Of a stretch of DNA of 64,000 nt, positions 37,224 through 48,035 are shown in pieces (positions within the stretch are counted from its first letter, which is position 1; every line of letters starts with the position of its first letter). Origin of the DNA: Litoreibacter meonggei. GTDB taxonomy: Bacteria; Pseudomonadota; Alphaproteobacteria; Rhodobacterales; Rhodobacteraceae. Below the pieces are notes generated by a model. The model worked only from the letters and a program-made list of their open reading frames with translations. It was not told the origin of the DNA and did no database searches. The stretch spans positions 124,001 to 188,000 of the forward strand of contig NZ_RCCE01000006.1 of the NCBI RefSeq assembly GCF_003663885.1. Direction: 5' to 3'. The position numbers and the translations under genes are program-made.

Positions 37224-38300
37224 ATGACACGAGATTACTCCAAATTCCTCCCCACAAGTAGCAGCGAATTTTCGCAGCGACCTGAGCTTTCCCCATTGGC
37301 CGCCCTAGGATGGCAACAGTTCTTCGCCCAACAAATCAGCGTCAAGCAGATGGAGGAAACTCCCCCCCTGCGTGTCACCGAAGTCCACCGCAACGGACTA
37401 CAGGCCCGTGGGGAGGACATCGACATGCATATCCCACACGGTCCCGAGGCAACGGTTGGAGATTGGATACTTCTGAACCGCGAACTTCCCTCGGCCAGCG
37501 AGGTGCTAGAACGCAAAAGCCTTATCAAGCGTCGCGCACCGGGACGGACTCTTGGCATTCAATTGATCGCTGCCAATCTGGACACGGCCTTCATCGTGTC
37601 ATCGTGCAACGACGACTTCAATGTGGCGCGCATAGAACGATTCATTGCCCTTGCATTCGAGGCCGATTTAGCACCCGTCATTGTTCTAACGAAGGTAGAT
37701 AAATGTGAGGCGCCGGAAGCCTATATCGAGCAGGCCAAAGCCATCTCTCCTCTGGTACCGGTTGTGGCGCTCAACGCAAAAAGTGATGAACCACAAACGA
37801 TGTTGGCAGAGTGGTGCAAGCCCGGACAAACGGTGGCCTTTCTGGGATCGTCAGGTGTCGGTAAATCTACGCTGACGAACGCGTTGGCGGGGGACACTGC
37901 GATCACAACACAGGCGGTCCGCGAAGACGACGCCCGTGGACGTCACACTACCACTCGGCGAAATTTGTACTTTCTCGCATCAGGCTGCGCGGTGCTGGAC
38001 ACGCCGGGCATGCGCGAGTTGCAACTCACCGATAACGCCGCTGGCGTGGCAGAGATGTTTTCAGATTTGGACGAGTTGGGAATGCAGTGCAAATTCAATG
38101 ACTGTAAACACAAGGTAGAGCCCGGATGCGCCGTTCTGACGGCAGTCGAACGCGGTGAAATTGATGCGACACGTTTGGCGCGATGGCAAAAACTTGTCGC
38201 CGAAGACCTCCATAATTCCGCGACTCTTGCCGAGCGCCGCACGAAGGACAAAGCCTTTGGGAAGATGGTGCGCAACGCCCAACAAAAGAAAAAGAGGTAG
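37224..38300 (+). CDS. rsgA: Ribosome small-subunit-dependent GTPase A
   Basis: A 358-residue circularly permuted GTPase for late 30S maturation. G4 (LTKVDKCE) precedes G1 (GSSGVGKSTL) and G3 (DTPGMREL), the diagnostic permuted order. The C-terminal zinc knuckle is MQCKFNDCKHKVEPGCAV. It lies alone on the plus strand between ccoG and ccoP, whose genes run on the minus strand, and is closed by a strong terminator. That location interrupts the usual cco linkage. Confidence 0.94.
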   Translation: MTRDYSKFLPTSSSEFSQRPELSPLAALGWQQFFAQQISVKQMEETPPLRVTEVHRNGLQARGEDIDMHIPHGPEATVGDWILLNRELPSASEVLERKSLIKRRAPGRTLGIQLIAANLDTAFIVSSCNDDFNVARIERFIALAFEADLAPVIVLTKVDKCEAPEAYIEQAKAISPLVPVVALNAKSDEPQTMLAEWCKPGQTVAFLGSSGVGKSTLTNALAGDTAITTQAVREDDARGRHTTTRRNLYFLASGCAVLDTPGMRELQLTDNAAGVAEMFSDLDELGMQCKFNDCKHKVEPGCAVLTAVERGEIDATRLARWQKLVAEDLHNSATLAERRTKDKAFGKMVRNAQQKKKR

Positions 38301-38325
38301 CTCACTCTCACGCTCCTCTCATATA

Positions 38326-38360
38326 AAAATGCCCGCCAAGCTCTCGCTGGCGGGCATTTT
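38326..38360 (+). terminator. Intrinsic terminator of rsgA
   Basis: AAAATGCCCGCCA (38326-38338) pairs perfectly with TGGCGGGCATTTT (38348-38360) around a 9-base loop; the TTTT is part of the right arm. It lies 26 bases after the rsgA stop. The symmetric A/T flanks allow it to act in both directions, also against ccoP read-through. Confidence 0.88.
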
Positions 38361-38422
38361 CATTTGCCGAACCCGCGCCCTAAGCCGAATGCGCGAACAG
38401 GAGGCTCAGGGGCGGGGGATCA

Positions 38423-38456
38423 CACGCTAGGTTCGAATTCCTCCCGAAGTAGCGTG
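38423..38456. other. Structured hairpin with CCUCCC/GGGAGG loop between rsgA and ccoP
   Basis: CACGCTA (38423-38429) pairs with TAGCGTG (38450-38456); an inner TTCG (38432-38435) pairs with CGAA (38445-38448); the 9-base loop AATTCCTCC contains CCTCC. Neither strand has a T run. It is 21 bases after the ccoP stop. It might be a stability element or part of a small RNA. Confidence 0.45.
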
Positions 38457-38476
38457 CGAACTTTGCGAGGCGTGGC

Positions 38477-39340
38477 TCACTCGCCACCACCTTTTTGGTG
38501 AACATAGGCCGCAACGGCATTAATTTGCGCATCAGACAAACGAGGTGACCAAGGTGGCATGACACCGAACCGCGCATTGGTGATTGTTTCGGTCAAAGCT
38601 TCATCGGATTCGCCATAGAGCCAGACCGAGTCCGTCAGATTAGGTGCACCCTGTTCGCGATCGCCGATACCGGTGTCACCGTGGCAAGCTGTGCAGTTAT
38701 CCACAAACAACTCGTTGCCTTGCTCAATCAATGTCGTGTCGTGATCCAAGCCGGACAAGGATTGAACGTATGCGACCAGCGCTGCGATTTCTTCCTTCTC
38801 CAGTTGCTCTCCAAAAGCGGGCATTTCGGAATACCGGGCATCCTCGTCTTGCTCGTTGCGGATACCGTGGCGGACCGTTGTAACGATCGCTTCCATATCA
38901 CCGCCCCAAAGCCAGTCGTCATCCAATAGGTTTGGGTAACCTACAGCACCGGCAGCGCCCGAGCCGTGGCATTGCGAACAATTGTTCGCAAAGACCGATG
39001 CGCCGGCAGAAACCGCGTATTGATGCAGTGGTTCGTTGTCCTTTAGGGCATTCAAATCAACTGCTGCAAGCTGGGTATTCAGCTCGGAATTTGCCTCTTC
39101 CACTCGGGCAATCTCTGCGGCCACCTCGGCGCGCGTCGAATACCCGAGAAAACCAGCTGTCGCGGACGACACCAATGGCCATGCAGGGTAAGCGATCGAG
39201 TAGATCACAGCCCATACGATGGTCATGTAAAGCGTCCAGAGCCACCACCGAGGCAACGGCGTGTTCAGTTCTTCGATGCCGTCGTAGGAATGGCCAGTCG
39301 TGTAGGTTTTCGTGGCCTCGTCATATCTTGGCTCATCCAT
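38477..39340 (-). CDS. ccoP: cbb3-type cytochrome c oxidase subunit III (di-heme CcoP)
   Basis: A 287-residue membrane-anchored diheme cytochrome c. One N-terminal helix (about residues 31-58) is followed by two heme c sites, C121-SQ-C-H125 and C216-TA-C-H220, and axial methionine segments such as YSEMPAFG. It accepts electrons from soluble cytochrome c and passes them to CcoO/CcoN. It overlaps ccoQ by 8 bases. It is the last gene of ccoNOQP; the hairpin at 38423-38456 follows. Confidence 0.95.
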   Translation of the reverse strand: MDEPRYDEATKTYTTGHSYDGIEELNTPLPRWWLWTLYMTIVWAVIYSIAYPAWPLVSSATAGFLGYSTRAEVAAEIARVEEANSELNTQLAAVDLNALKDNEPLHQYAVSAGASVFANNCSQCHGSGAAGAVGYPNLLDDDWLWGGDMEAIVTTVRHGIRNEQDEDARYSEMPAFGEQLEKEEIAALVAYVQSLSGLDHDTTLIEQGNELFVDNCTACHGDTGIGDREQGAPNLTDSVWLYGESDEALTETITNARFGVMPPWSPRLSDAQINAVAAYVHQKGGGE

Positions 39341-39542
39341 TGTCTTGGCCTTTCAGTAGTGCGGCATCCGAGTCGTCCGCGGCGGGACGGTCTTCATTGC
39401 GAAAAGGTGCTTGGCTGATGTCGTCATGCATCGACCGCGAGCCCGGACGAAACGCCCAAAGGATCACCCCAAAGAAAAATGCAAACATAGCGAGCAACAC
39501 CCAGCTGTCTGCCAGTTGCCGCAGGAAGGAATAGGTATCCAT
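39333..39542 (-). CDS. ccoQ: cbb3-type cytochrome c oxidase subunit CcoQ (FixQ)
   Basis: A 69-residue single-pass membrane protein beginning MDTYSFLRQLADSWVLLAMF with a helix at about residues 14-31. The tail is polar. CcoQ stabilises the cbb3 oxidase. ATG at 39542 is used; the GTG just before it is the alternative. It lies between ccoO and ccoP and overlaps ccoP by 8 bases. Confidence 0.9.
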   Translation of the reverse strand: MDTYSFLRQLADSWVLLAMFAFFFGVILWAFRPGSRSMHDDISQAPFRNEDRPAADDSDAALLKGQDNG

Positions 39543-39554
39543 CACTCCCCCTCC

Positions 39555-40313
39555 TTAGCGAGACGCATCGGGAGTGAAGGTGGAGAAATCCACCAACGTA
39601 CCGAGCATCTGTAAGTAAGCCACCAAGGCATCCATTTCCGACACGCCTGACGCGTTGTCGAAATTGCGCGTCTGCGCACCAGGATAGCGTTCCAGCAGCC
39701 CGTCCCAATCCGCGTCCGGGTCCGACTGCGCCATGAAATCCGCTTGCGCGGTTTCAATCATCTCGTCGGTGTAAGGCACACCGACAAAGCGATGCGTCTT
39801 CAAAGTTGCCTGGATATACTTGCCATCAATTTTGACGTCCTTGAGAAACGAGTACTTAGGCATAACGGACTCGGGCACCACGGATTGCGGGTCGCTCAAA
39901 TGGCTTACGTGCCATTCGTCCGAGTAACGGCCACCCACGCGTGCCACGTCGGGTCCAGTACGCTTGGACCCCCATTGGAACGGGTGATCATACTGCGACT
40001 CTGCGGCCAGAGAGTAGTGGCCATAACGCTCTACTTCGTCGCGCATCGGGCGGATCATCTGCGAGTGGCAAAGGTAGCACCCTTCACGCACGTAGATGTC
40101 GCGACCTGCAAGCTCCAGCGGGGAGTAAGGGCGCATGCCCTCCACATCCTCGATGGTGTTCTCTAGGTAGAACAATGGCGCGATTTCGACGATACCACCG
40201 ATGCTGACCACAACCAGTGATGCAACCATCAGCAAGGTGCCGTTCCGCTCAAGCGCCCCATGGCGCTCAAGAAAGCTGCGGCGTTTCTTCGGGTTTGTTT
40301 TCTCAGATGTCAT
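39555..40313 (-). CDS. ccoO: cbb3-type cytochrome c oxidase subunit II (mono-heme CcoO)
   Basis: A 252-residue membrane-anchored monoheme cytochrome c with one N-terminal helix (about residues 25-48) and the heme c motif C79-YL-C-H83. An axial methionine lies in the SVMPKYSFL segment. It relays electrons from CcoP to CcoN. The gene is in the usual ccoN-O-Q-P order, 11 bases after ccoN. Confidence 0.95.
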   Translation of the reverse strand: MTSEKTNPKKRRSFLERHGALERNGTLLMVASLVVVSIGGIVEIAPLFYLENTIEDVEGMRPYSPLELAGRDIYVREGCYLCHSQMIRPMRDEVERYGHYSLAAESQYDHPFQWGSKRTGPDVARVGGRYSDEWHVSHLSDPQSVVPESVMPKYSFLKDVKIDGKYIQATLKTHRFVGVPYTDEMIETAQADFMAQSDPDADWDGLLERYPGAQTRNFDNASGVSEMDALVAYLQMLGTLVDFSTFTPDASR

Positions 40314-40324
40314 TCATCCGCTCC

Positions 40325-41929
40325 TTATTCCGCAGCCACGCCGACGGGGGCCTTCACAGAAGCTCCTCCGCGTATGGTCATCCACATGTTCCAAACCATG
40401 ATCAGCCCGCCGGCGAGATACAAAACCCCACCCAAACCGCGCACCACGTTCATCGGGAACTTAGCGGATACGGTGTCGGCAAAGCTGTTCACCAGGAAGC
40501 CTTGCGCGTCGACTTCGCGCCACATCAGACCCTCCATGATACCACTGACCCACATCGACGACGCGTAGAGAACGATGCCGATGGTCGCCAACCAGAAGTG
40601 CGTGTTGATGGCAGAGATCGAATACATCTTCTCACGTCCCCAAAGTTTCGGTGTCAGGAAGTAGATCGCCGCGAAGGTAATCATGCCATTCCAGCCAAGA
40701 GCGCCGGAGTGCACGTGTCCAATGGTCCAGTCGGTATAGTGCGACAGCGAGTTCACCGCGCGGATCGACATCATCGGGCCTTCGAAGGTCGACATGCCGT
40801 AGAAGGCAAGCGAGGCCACCATCAGACGGATGATTGGGTCGGTGCGCAACTTGTCCCATGCGCCTTGCAGGGTCATCAGACCGTTGATCATGCCACCCCA
40901 TGACGGCATCCACAGCACGATCGAGAACACCATGCCCAGCGTAGACGCCCAGTCAGGCAATGCGGTGTAGTGCAGATGGTGCGGACCGGCCCAGATATAC
41001 AGGAAGATCAGCGCCCAGAAGTGGATAATCGACAGTTTGTAGGAATACACCGGACGACCTGCTTGCTTTGGCACGAAGTAGTACATCATGCCAAGGAAGC
41101 CCGCGGTCAGGAAGAAGCCCACGGCGTTGTGGCCATACCACCATTGCGTCATGGCATCTTGCACACCGGCGAAAACCTGTACGGATTTGGAACCCCAAAT
41201 CGAAACCGGGATGGACAGGTTATTAACGATATGCAGCATTGCTACGGTCACGATGAACGACAAGAAGAACCAGTTGGCCACATAGATGTGGCGCTCCTTG
41301 CGAGTCAGAATGGTCCCTAAAAATACAGCCAGATAGGCAACCCAAACAATGGTTAGCCAGATATCGACGTACCATTCAGGCTCGGCATATTCTTTGGATT
41401 GCGTGGCGCCCAAGAGATATCCGGTTGCCGCCAATACAATGAACAGGTTGTAGCCCCAGAACACGAACCACGCGAGGTTGCCCCCCCAAAGCCGCTGCGC
41501 GGATGTACGTTGAACGACATAGAATGAAGTTGCGATCAGCGCGTTGCCACCGAATGCGAAGATGACGGCTGATGTGTGCAATGGACGAAGGCGTCCAAAG
41601 TTCGCATAAGGCTGAGCCCAATCGAAGTTCAAAACAGGAAATGCAAGTTGGAACGCAATAAACGTGCCCACCAAGAACCCCGTAACGCCCCAGAAGGCCG
41701 TCGCGACGATCCCAAAGCGCACAGGGCCATCCATGTAGCCCGTCACATCCCCAGCCGAGACAGCTACAGGCTCATCTGTATGCCGAAGCACCCAAACGAA
41801 CATGACGATCCCAACCACAAAAATCAAAAGCGCGTGTACTTGGTAAGCCAAGTCGTGCGCCCAGTTTGCCGCAAGAGCAGCAAACAGTATGACGCCTCCC
41901 AGCAGTATTAGCTTGATATAATTAAGCAT
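40325..41929 (-). CDS. ccoN: cbb3-type cytochrome c oxidase catalytic subunit I (CcoN)
   Basis: A 534-residue heme-copper oxidase subunit with about twelve helices carrying heme b, heme b3 and CuB. Conserved histidine segments include [20 protein letters not shown] and [17 protein letters not shown]. It reduces O2 to water with very high affinity in the inner membrane. It is the first gene of ccoNOQP; an FNR box lies about 93 bases upstream of the ATG. Confidence 0.96.
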   Translation of the reverse strand: MLNYIKLILLGGVILFAALAANWAHDLAYQVHALLIFVVGIVMFVWVLRHTDEPVAVSAGDVTGYMDGPVRFGIVATAFWGVTGFLVGTFIAFQLAFPVLNFDWAQPYANFGRLRPLHTSAVIFAFGGNALIATSFYVVQRTSAQRLWGGNLAWFVFWGYNLFIVLAATGYLLGATQSKEYAEPEWYVDIWLTIVWVAYLAVFLGTILTRKERHIYVANWFFLSFIVTVAMLHIVNNLSIPVSIWGSKSVQVFAGVQDAMTQWWYGHNAVGFFLTAGFLGMMYYFVPKQAGRPVYSYKLSIIHFWALIFLYIWAGPHHLHYTALPDWASTLGMVFSIVLWMPSWGGMINGLMTLQGAWDKLRTDPIIRLMVASLAFYGMSTFEGPMMSIRAVNSLSHYTDWTIGHVHSGALGWNGMITFAAIYFLTPKLWGREKMYSISAINTHFWLATIGIVLYASSMWVSGIMEGLMWREVDAQGFLVNSFADTVSAKFPMNVVRGLGGVLYLAGGLIMVWNMWMTIRGGASVKAPVGVAAE

Positions 41930-42021
41930 TTCTCACCCGTTCCGTTCATTCCTGACCGCTCGCAAAGGGAATCCCCCTACCTCGGCATGGCTGCAAATGC
42001 CTAATTCTCCGAGGACGAACC

Positions 42022-42035
42022 TTGATATAAGTCAA
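42022..42035. promoter_or_regulatory. FNR/FnrL box upstream of ccoN
   Basis: TTGAT-ATAA-GTCAA, a close match to TTGAT-N4-ATCAA. It lies 93 bases before the ccoN start in the 237-base gap between ccoN and fnrL, consistent with FnrL activation of the high-affinity oxidase. Confidence 0.8.
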
Positions 42036-42166
42036 AAGACACCAATGGGCAGCCAACCTAGTGAGCTTTTTATGTTCACAATCGACCGCTGCCTGCCACA
42101 CCGTAATCAAAAAAAATGAAAAAGCTTTGTATCGCCGACTGGCGGGACGCTCTTTGCGGCGTTGAT

Positions 42167-42895
42167 TTACGCCAGCGTCGCACCGTCACTGTCGTCGCCG
42201 GCTTCGTCAAGCAAGCGATTGAGGTCTGGAATTGTCACCTTACGCGTACCTTCTAGAACCAGAACGCCGTCACGCTTCAATGCCGCCATCTGACGGCTGA
42301 CGGTTTCGATGGTCAGTCCCAGATAGTCAGACATGGCATCGCGCGTCAGCGGAAGCTCCAATTGCAGTATCTCACCCTCTTTACGGCCTAGACGTCGCAC
42401 GCAGATAAGCAAGAAGCTTGCGATCTTTTCACGCGCTGTTTTACGTCCTAGTAGCAGCATCCAATCGCGTGCCGCATCCAGTTCATCAAGCGCGATTTCA
42501 ACCAAGCGCTCTTGAACATGCGGCGTCGCGTGAGTGACTTTCTCAAAAGGCTTTTTGTGAAAGTGGCACAAAGTCAACTCGGAGACTGCGGTCACATCAT
42601 AAGAGGCCGTGTCGCGACCTGGGCGTCCGATAAAATCTGAGGGAAGTAACAAACCAACCATTTGCATACGTCCGTCAATCATAGACCGAGACAGTGTCGC
42701 GACCCCGGAAACCACAGAGGCAACAAAAGTCATAGGATCACCCATCAAAACCACGGACGCCCCTGCCGGATAGGTCTTGTAATATTTGATCTTATCAAGT
42801 TCCAACAACTCGTCTGCCGTGCAACGCGAGCAGATAGCTCTCGGCCGGATAGGACAATTTGCGCAGGACTTAGGGCTCAGATCAATTTGGGTCAT
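42167..42895 (-). CDS. fnrL: Oxygen-sensing Crp/Fnr-family regulator FnrL
   Basis: A 242-residue Crp/Fnr protein. N-terminal cysteines C11, C14, C22 and C25 and an internal C110 (LTLCHFH) supply the [4Fe-4S] cluster. The C-terminal helix-turn-helix (LTRDAMSDYLGLTIETVSRQ) has the ExxSR recognition motif of FNR. With O2 absent it should activate ccoNOQP, ccoGHIS and hemN. ATG at 42895 is chosen because the longer frame runs through the perfect FNR box. It is divergent from hemN. Confidence 0.93.
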   Translation of the reverse strand: MTQIDLSPKSCANCPIRPRAICSRCTADELLELDKIKYYKTYPAGASVVLMGDPMTFVASVVSGVATLSRSMIDGRMQMVGLLLPSDFIGRPGRDTASYDVTAVSELTLCHFHKKPFEKVTHATPHVQERLVEIALDELDAARDWMLLLGRKTAREKIASFLLICVRRLGRKEGEILQLELPLTRDAMSDYLGLTIETVSRQMAALKRDGVLVLEGTRKVTIPDLNRLLDEAGDDSDGATLA

Positions 42896-42916
42896 AGACC
42901 CTACATGATTGAGAAC

Positions 42917-42930
42917 TTGATCAGGATCAA
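42917..42930. promoter_or_regulatory. Perfect FNR box between fnrL and hemN
   Basis: TTGAT-CAGG-ATCAA, an exact palindromic FNR consensus. Its centre is about 28 bases from the fnrL ATG and about 42 bases from the hemN ATG. Autoregulation of fnrL together with control of hemN is expected; which promoter is activated is not settled by position alone. Confidence 0.88.
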
Positions 42931-42965
42931 GGTTTGCCCCATGAGATTGGATCAACTAGGGCAGT

Positions 42966-44315
42966 ATGACACAGCACGAAACTCTTCGCCGCTACGGCCT
43001 ATTCACTTCCCGCGCGCCACGATACACGAGCTATCCCACCGCGCCGCATTTCAATGCTGAAATTGGCCCAGCAACGATGGCGGGCTGGCTTGAACAAGTG
43101 CCTGAAGGCACGACGGTTTCGCTATATATACATATCCCGTTCTGCCGCAGGTTGTGCTGGTTTTGCGCCTACCGCACTCAAGGCACAAAAACCGACGCCC
43201 CATTACGCGCCTATCTCGACATGCTCAAAGCCGAACTGGCGATGGTTGCGAACAGCTTGCCCGCAGGCGTCAAACTGGGTCGCCTCCATTGGGGAGGCGG
43301 AACCCCAACAATTCTGCCAGCCACGATGATTACAGAACTGGCGGAAGAAATTGATCGGTTTTTTTCCCTGTCCTCAAGCTCAGAGTTTTCCGTCGAAATC
43401 GACCCGACACTAATTGATGCTGAAAAGATCGCAGCTTTAGGTGCTGCGGACCTATCCCGCGTCAGCATTGGCATTCAGGACTTCGACCCGCATGTGCAAT
43501 CGGCGATCGGCCGCATTCAAAGTTATGAAGACACCAAATGGGCTGTTGGGGCGTTAAAAGACGCAGGCGTAAAAAATCTAGATCTCGATATTCTATACGG
43601 ACTACCATTCCAGACGGCTGACAGCTTGGCCGATACCGTATCAAAAACACTGCTTCTGTCCCCGGATAGGATCGCCTTATATGGATACGCGCATGTACCT
43701 TGGGCGGCCAAGCGGCAGGTGCTCATCCCCGAAGACAACTTGCCAGATGGTCCAACTCGCTATGCGCTGTTTCACATGGCATCCCAACTTTTCAACGCAA
43801 CCGGCTACGATGCCGTAGGAATCGACCACTTTGCACGCGCAGGGGACAGCTTACTGAACGCCTCCCTAAACGGAACTCTGCGTCGTAACTTCCAAGGCTA
43901 CACCGATGATCAGGCCGAAGTATTGATCGGCATCGGGGCATCATCCATCTCGCGTTTTCCAGCCGGCTATACCCAGAACGCATCGGGCACTGGCGAGTAT
44001 ACGGCGGCGATCGCTTCGGGCAAACTCGCCACCAAGCGTGGACATGCAATGACGTCTGATGACGCTTTGCGCGCTCAACTGATTGAAGACCTGATGTGTC
44101 GGTTCGCGATTGATTGCTCAGATGTCGCAGAACGTGTCGGCGTCGATCAGACTAAGGTTGAAAGCATCGCTGCCGACCTTCATAGGCGCTACGCAGATGT
44201 GACCAAGATAAGCTCCAATACTTTGACCTTATCTGAGCCTGCATTATCTCGCCTGATGGCCATGAATCTGGACACCTACCAGACGCCGTCGAATAGACAC
44301 TCGCTCGCGATCTGA
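42966..44315 (+). CDS. hemN: Oxygen-independent coproporphyrinogen III oxidase
   Basis: A 449-residue radical-SAM enzyme of the HemN class that oxidatively decarboxylates coproporphyrinogen III in heme and bacteriochlorophyll synthesis without O2. The cluster ligands C60, C64 and C67 are present (YIHIPFCRRLCWFC). The fourth conserved cysteine of HemN, two residues later, is Tyr69 here (FCAYRTQ). The rest, including the LHWGGGTP SAM loop and PEDNLPDG, is intact. AGGG precedes the ATG. A FNR box lies upstream. Whether activity survives the substitution is unknown. Confidence 0.88.
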   Translation: MTQHETLRRYGLFTSRAPRYTSYPTAPHFNAEIGPATMAGWLEQVPEGTTVSLYIHIPFCRRLCWFCAYRTQGTKTDAPLRAYLDMLKAELAMVANSLPAGVKLGRLHWGGGTPTILPATMITELAEEIDRFFSLSSSSEFSVEIDPTLIDAEKIAALGAADLSRVSIGIQDFDPHVQSAIGRIQSYEDTKWAVGALKDAGVKNLDLDILYGLPFQTADSLADTVSKTLLLSPDRIALYGYAHVPWAAKRQVLIPEDNLPDGPTRYALFHMASQLFNATGYDAVGIDHFARAGDSLLNASLNGTLRRNFQGYTDDQAEVLIGIGASSISRFPAGYTQNASGTGEYTAAIASGKLATKRGHAMTSDDALRAQLIEDLMCRFAIDCSDVAERVGVDQTKVESIAADLHRRYADVTKISSNTLTLSEPALSRLMAMNLDTYQTPSNRHSLAI

Positions 44316-44316
44316 T

Positions 44317-46229
<1,913 letters not shown>

Positions 46230-46232
46230 GTG

Positions 46233-46775
46233 ATGCTGGTAAGGCTGTCCAAATATTGGGCGAGGGTGGAAATCGCCCTCGCCTCTTTCTGTGCGGTGCT
46301 GGTCACCGCGCTGATCCTACTAAACGTGGTAACCCGCGCCTTCAACGCGTCGATTTATTGGGTCGACGAGGCCGCAATCTACGCGATGGTGTGGATGTGC
46401 TTCCTCGCCGCGTCCGCCGCCTTGCATGAACGCAGCGCTGTTTCTGTAACAGTGGTACGGGATTTGCTGGGGGAATTCGGCCAGAAATGGCTAGGACGCG
46501 CCGTGGACGTCTGCGTTCTTATCTTCGCCATTGCGCTTTTGTACTTCGCGTGGCGCTGGCTGATGCCATTGGATCTCTTGCACGCAGGGTTTGACGTCGA
46601 AGCCTTCCAAAGCGAAACTTTCAACTTCGTCTACGCCGAACCCACCACGACACTTGGCATCCGCAAAATCTGGGTCTGGTCCGTTCTGGGACTGTTTGTG
46701 TTTGGCACTTTGCTACATGCGGTCGCTAATCTGCTGTCGCCGTTACCCAAAACCAAACCGATGGCCCAAACATGA
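46233..46775 (+). CDS. TRAP transporter small permease (DctQ family)
   Basis: A 180-residue membrane protein with four helices, of the DctQ family that bridges the binding protein and DctM. The conserved FNASIYWVDEAAIYAMVWMCF region is present. It starts at ATG 46233 (GTG at 46230 is the alternative), one codon after the dctP stop, and overlaps dctM by 4 bases. Confidence 0.88.
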   Translation: MLVRLSKYWARVEIALASFCAVLVTALILLNVVTRAFNASIYWVDEAAIYAMVWMCFLAASAALHERSAVSVTVVRDLLGEFGQKWLGRAVDVCVLIFAIALLYFAWRWLMPLDLLHAGFDVEAFQSETFNFVYAEPTTTLGIRKIWVWSVLGLFVFGTLLHAVANLLSPLPKTKPMAQT

Positions 46776-48031
46776 CGCCATTTATTTTCGCGGCCCTGCT
46801 GTTTGGCGCGGTGCCTATTGCGCTTGTCCTGATTCTGACCGCCGTTTGGTACATCGCAGAAAGCGGCAACACCGTCCTGTTCGACAGTTTCATGCAGCAG
46901 CTTTTCTCGGGCGTCGAAAACTACGGCCTGCTTGCTATCCCGCTATTCATGCTCACCGGAGAGTTGATGAATGAAGGCGGTATGACCACCCGCCTGATCA
47001 ACGCGGCGCGGGTGTTCGTGGGCGGATTTCGCGGCGGGCTGGCTTACATCAACCTGCTTGCCAACATGTTCATGGCCGCGATCATCGGCTCTGCCGCGTC
47101 ACAGATCGCCGTCATGAGCCGCGCCATGGTTCCCGCCATGGAGAAAGAAGGCTACGACAAAGGCTTCGCAGCTGCGACCACAGCGGCGGGCGGGCTATTG
47201 GCACCGGTCATCCCGCCATCCATGCTGTTCGTCATTTATGGCGTTCTGGCCCAAATCCCCATTGGCGATATGTTTCTGGCGGGCATCATTCCCGGCTTCA
47301 TTCTGGTGGTGGTGTTCTTTCTGGTGATCACCCTCATCGGTTTCTTTCGCGACATGCCCAAAGGCGCCTGGATGAGCCGCAAGGAAGCGCAGGCGGCGCT
47401 GCTTGCCTGCCTTCCCGCCGCATTAATCCCCGCCTCGATTATCGGCGGCATCTTGTTTGGCATTGCCACGCCAACAGAATCCGCCGCCGTAGCATCCTTG
47501 ATAGCCTTCCTCATCGGTTGGCTGATTTACCGCGAGATAAACCCCGCGAAGCTTGGCGTACTATTTGCGCGCACGGCACGAAACGCCTCGATGGTGATAT
47601 TCATGATTGCTGCCGCCAACGTCTTTGGCTGGGTAATCATCTATGAAGCTCTGCCGCAAAAGCTGGCCTCATTGATAGTCACAATCACCGCCGATCCATT
47701 CATCTTTTTATTGATCGTCAACCTAGCCCTGCTCATTGTTGGTATGCTGATCGACGGCATAGCAGCGCTGATCTTGGTCACCCCAATCTTGCTGCCCATC
47801 GCCATGAATAACTATGATATTGACCCGTTCCACTTTGGCGTGGTGATGAGCCTCAATCTGGTTTTAGGCCTTCTCACGCCGCCAGTTGGTGTCGGGCTGT
47901 ATATCGCATCCGCAATGTCTGGCGCGTCGCCCGGCCAAATTTTGAGGGCGCTTTGGCCATTTTTACTGGCCGTAGCGGGCGTTCTTATACTGCTCAGCTA
48001 TTTTCCCTGGCTGTCAACTGCACTCATTTGA
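46772..48031 (+). CDS. TRAP transporter large permease (DctM family)
   Basis: A 419-residue protein with about twelve helices, the Na+-coupled permease of the TRAP system. AAATTAAGGLLAPVIPPS and FGIATPTESAAVASL are family signatures. It overlaps dctQ by 4 bases. The convergent isomerase gene begins its stop 5 bases later. The three-gene order dctP-Q-M is complete. Confidence 0.92.
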   Translation: MTPFIFAALLFGAVPIALVLILTAVWYIAESGNTVLFDSFMQQLFSGVENYGLLAIPLFMLTGELMNEGGMTTRLINAARVFVGGFRGGLAYINLLANMFMAAIIGSAASQIAVMSRAMVPAMEKEGYDKGFAAATTAAGGLLAPVIPPSMLFVIYGVLAQIPIGDMFLAGIIPGFILVVVFFLVITLIGFFRDMPKGAWMSRKEAQAALLACLPAALIPASIIGGILFGIATPTESAAVASLIAFLIGWLIYREINPAKLGVLFARTARNASMVIFMIAAANVFGWVIIYEALPQKLASLIVTITADPFIFLLIVNLALLIVGMLIDGIAALILVTPILLPIAMNNYDIDPFHFGVVMSLNLVLGLLTPPVGVGLYIASAMSGASPGQILRALWPFLLAVAGVLILLSYFPWLSTALI

Positions 48032-48035
48032 AGCA

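Noticed and set aside
36860-37261. Plus-strand reading frame of about 133 codons across the ccoG-rsgA gap
   Set aside because: It overlaps ccoG and rsgA, lacks a ribosome-binding site, and its product has no recognisable domain.
38430-38444. tRNA-like T-loop sequence GGTTCGAATTCC
   Set aside because: The flanking bases do not form a T stem and no acceptor, D or anticodon arm can be built; it is part of the hairpin at 38423-38456.
38697-38705. Consensus DnaA box TTATCCACA
   Set aside because: Single copy inside the ccoP coding region, with no clustering or AT-rich element, so it is coincidental and not an origin.
42133-42144. Short CGCC-GACT-GGCG hairpin after fnrL
   Set aside because: Only a 4-bp stem with a distant T-rich stretch; too weak to call a terminator.
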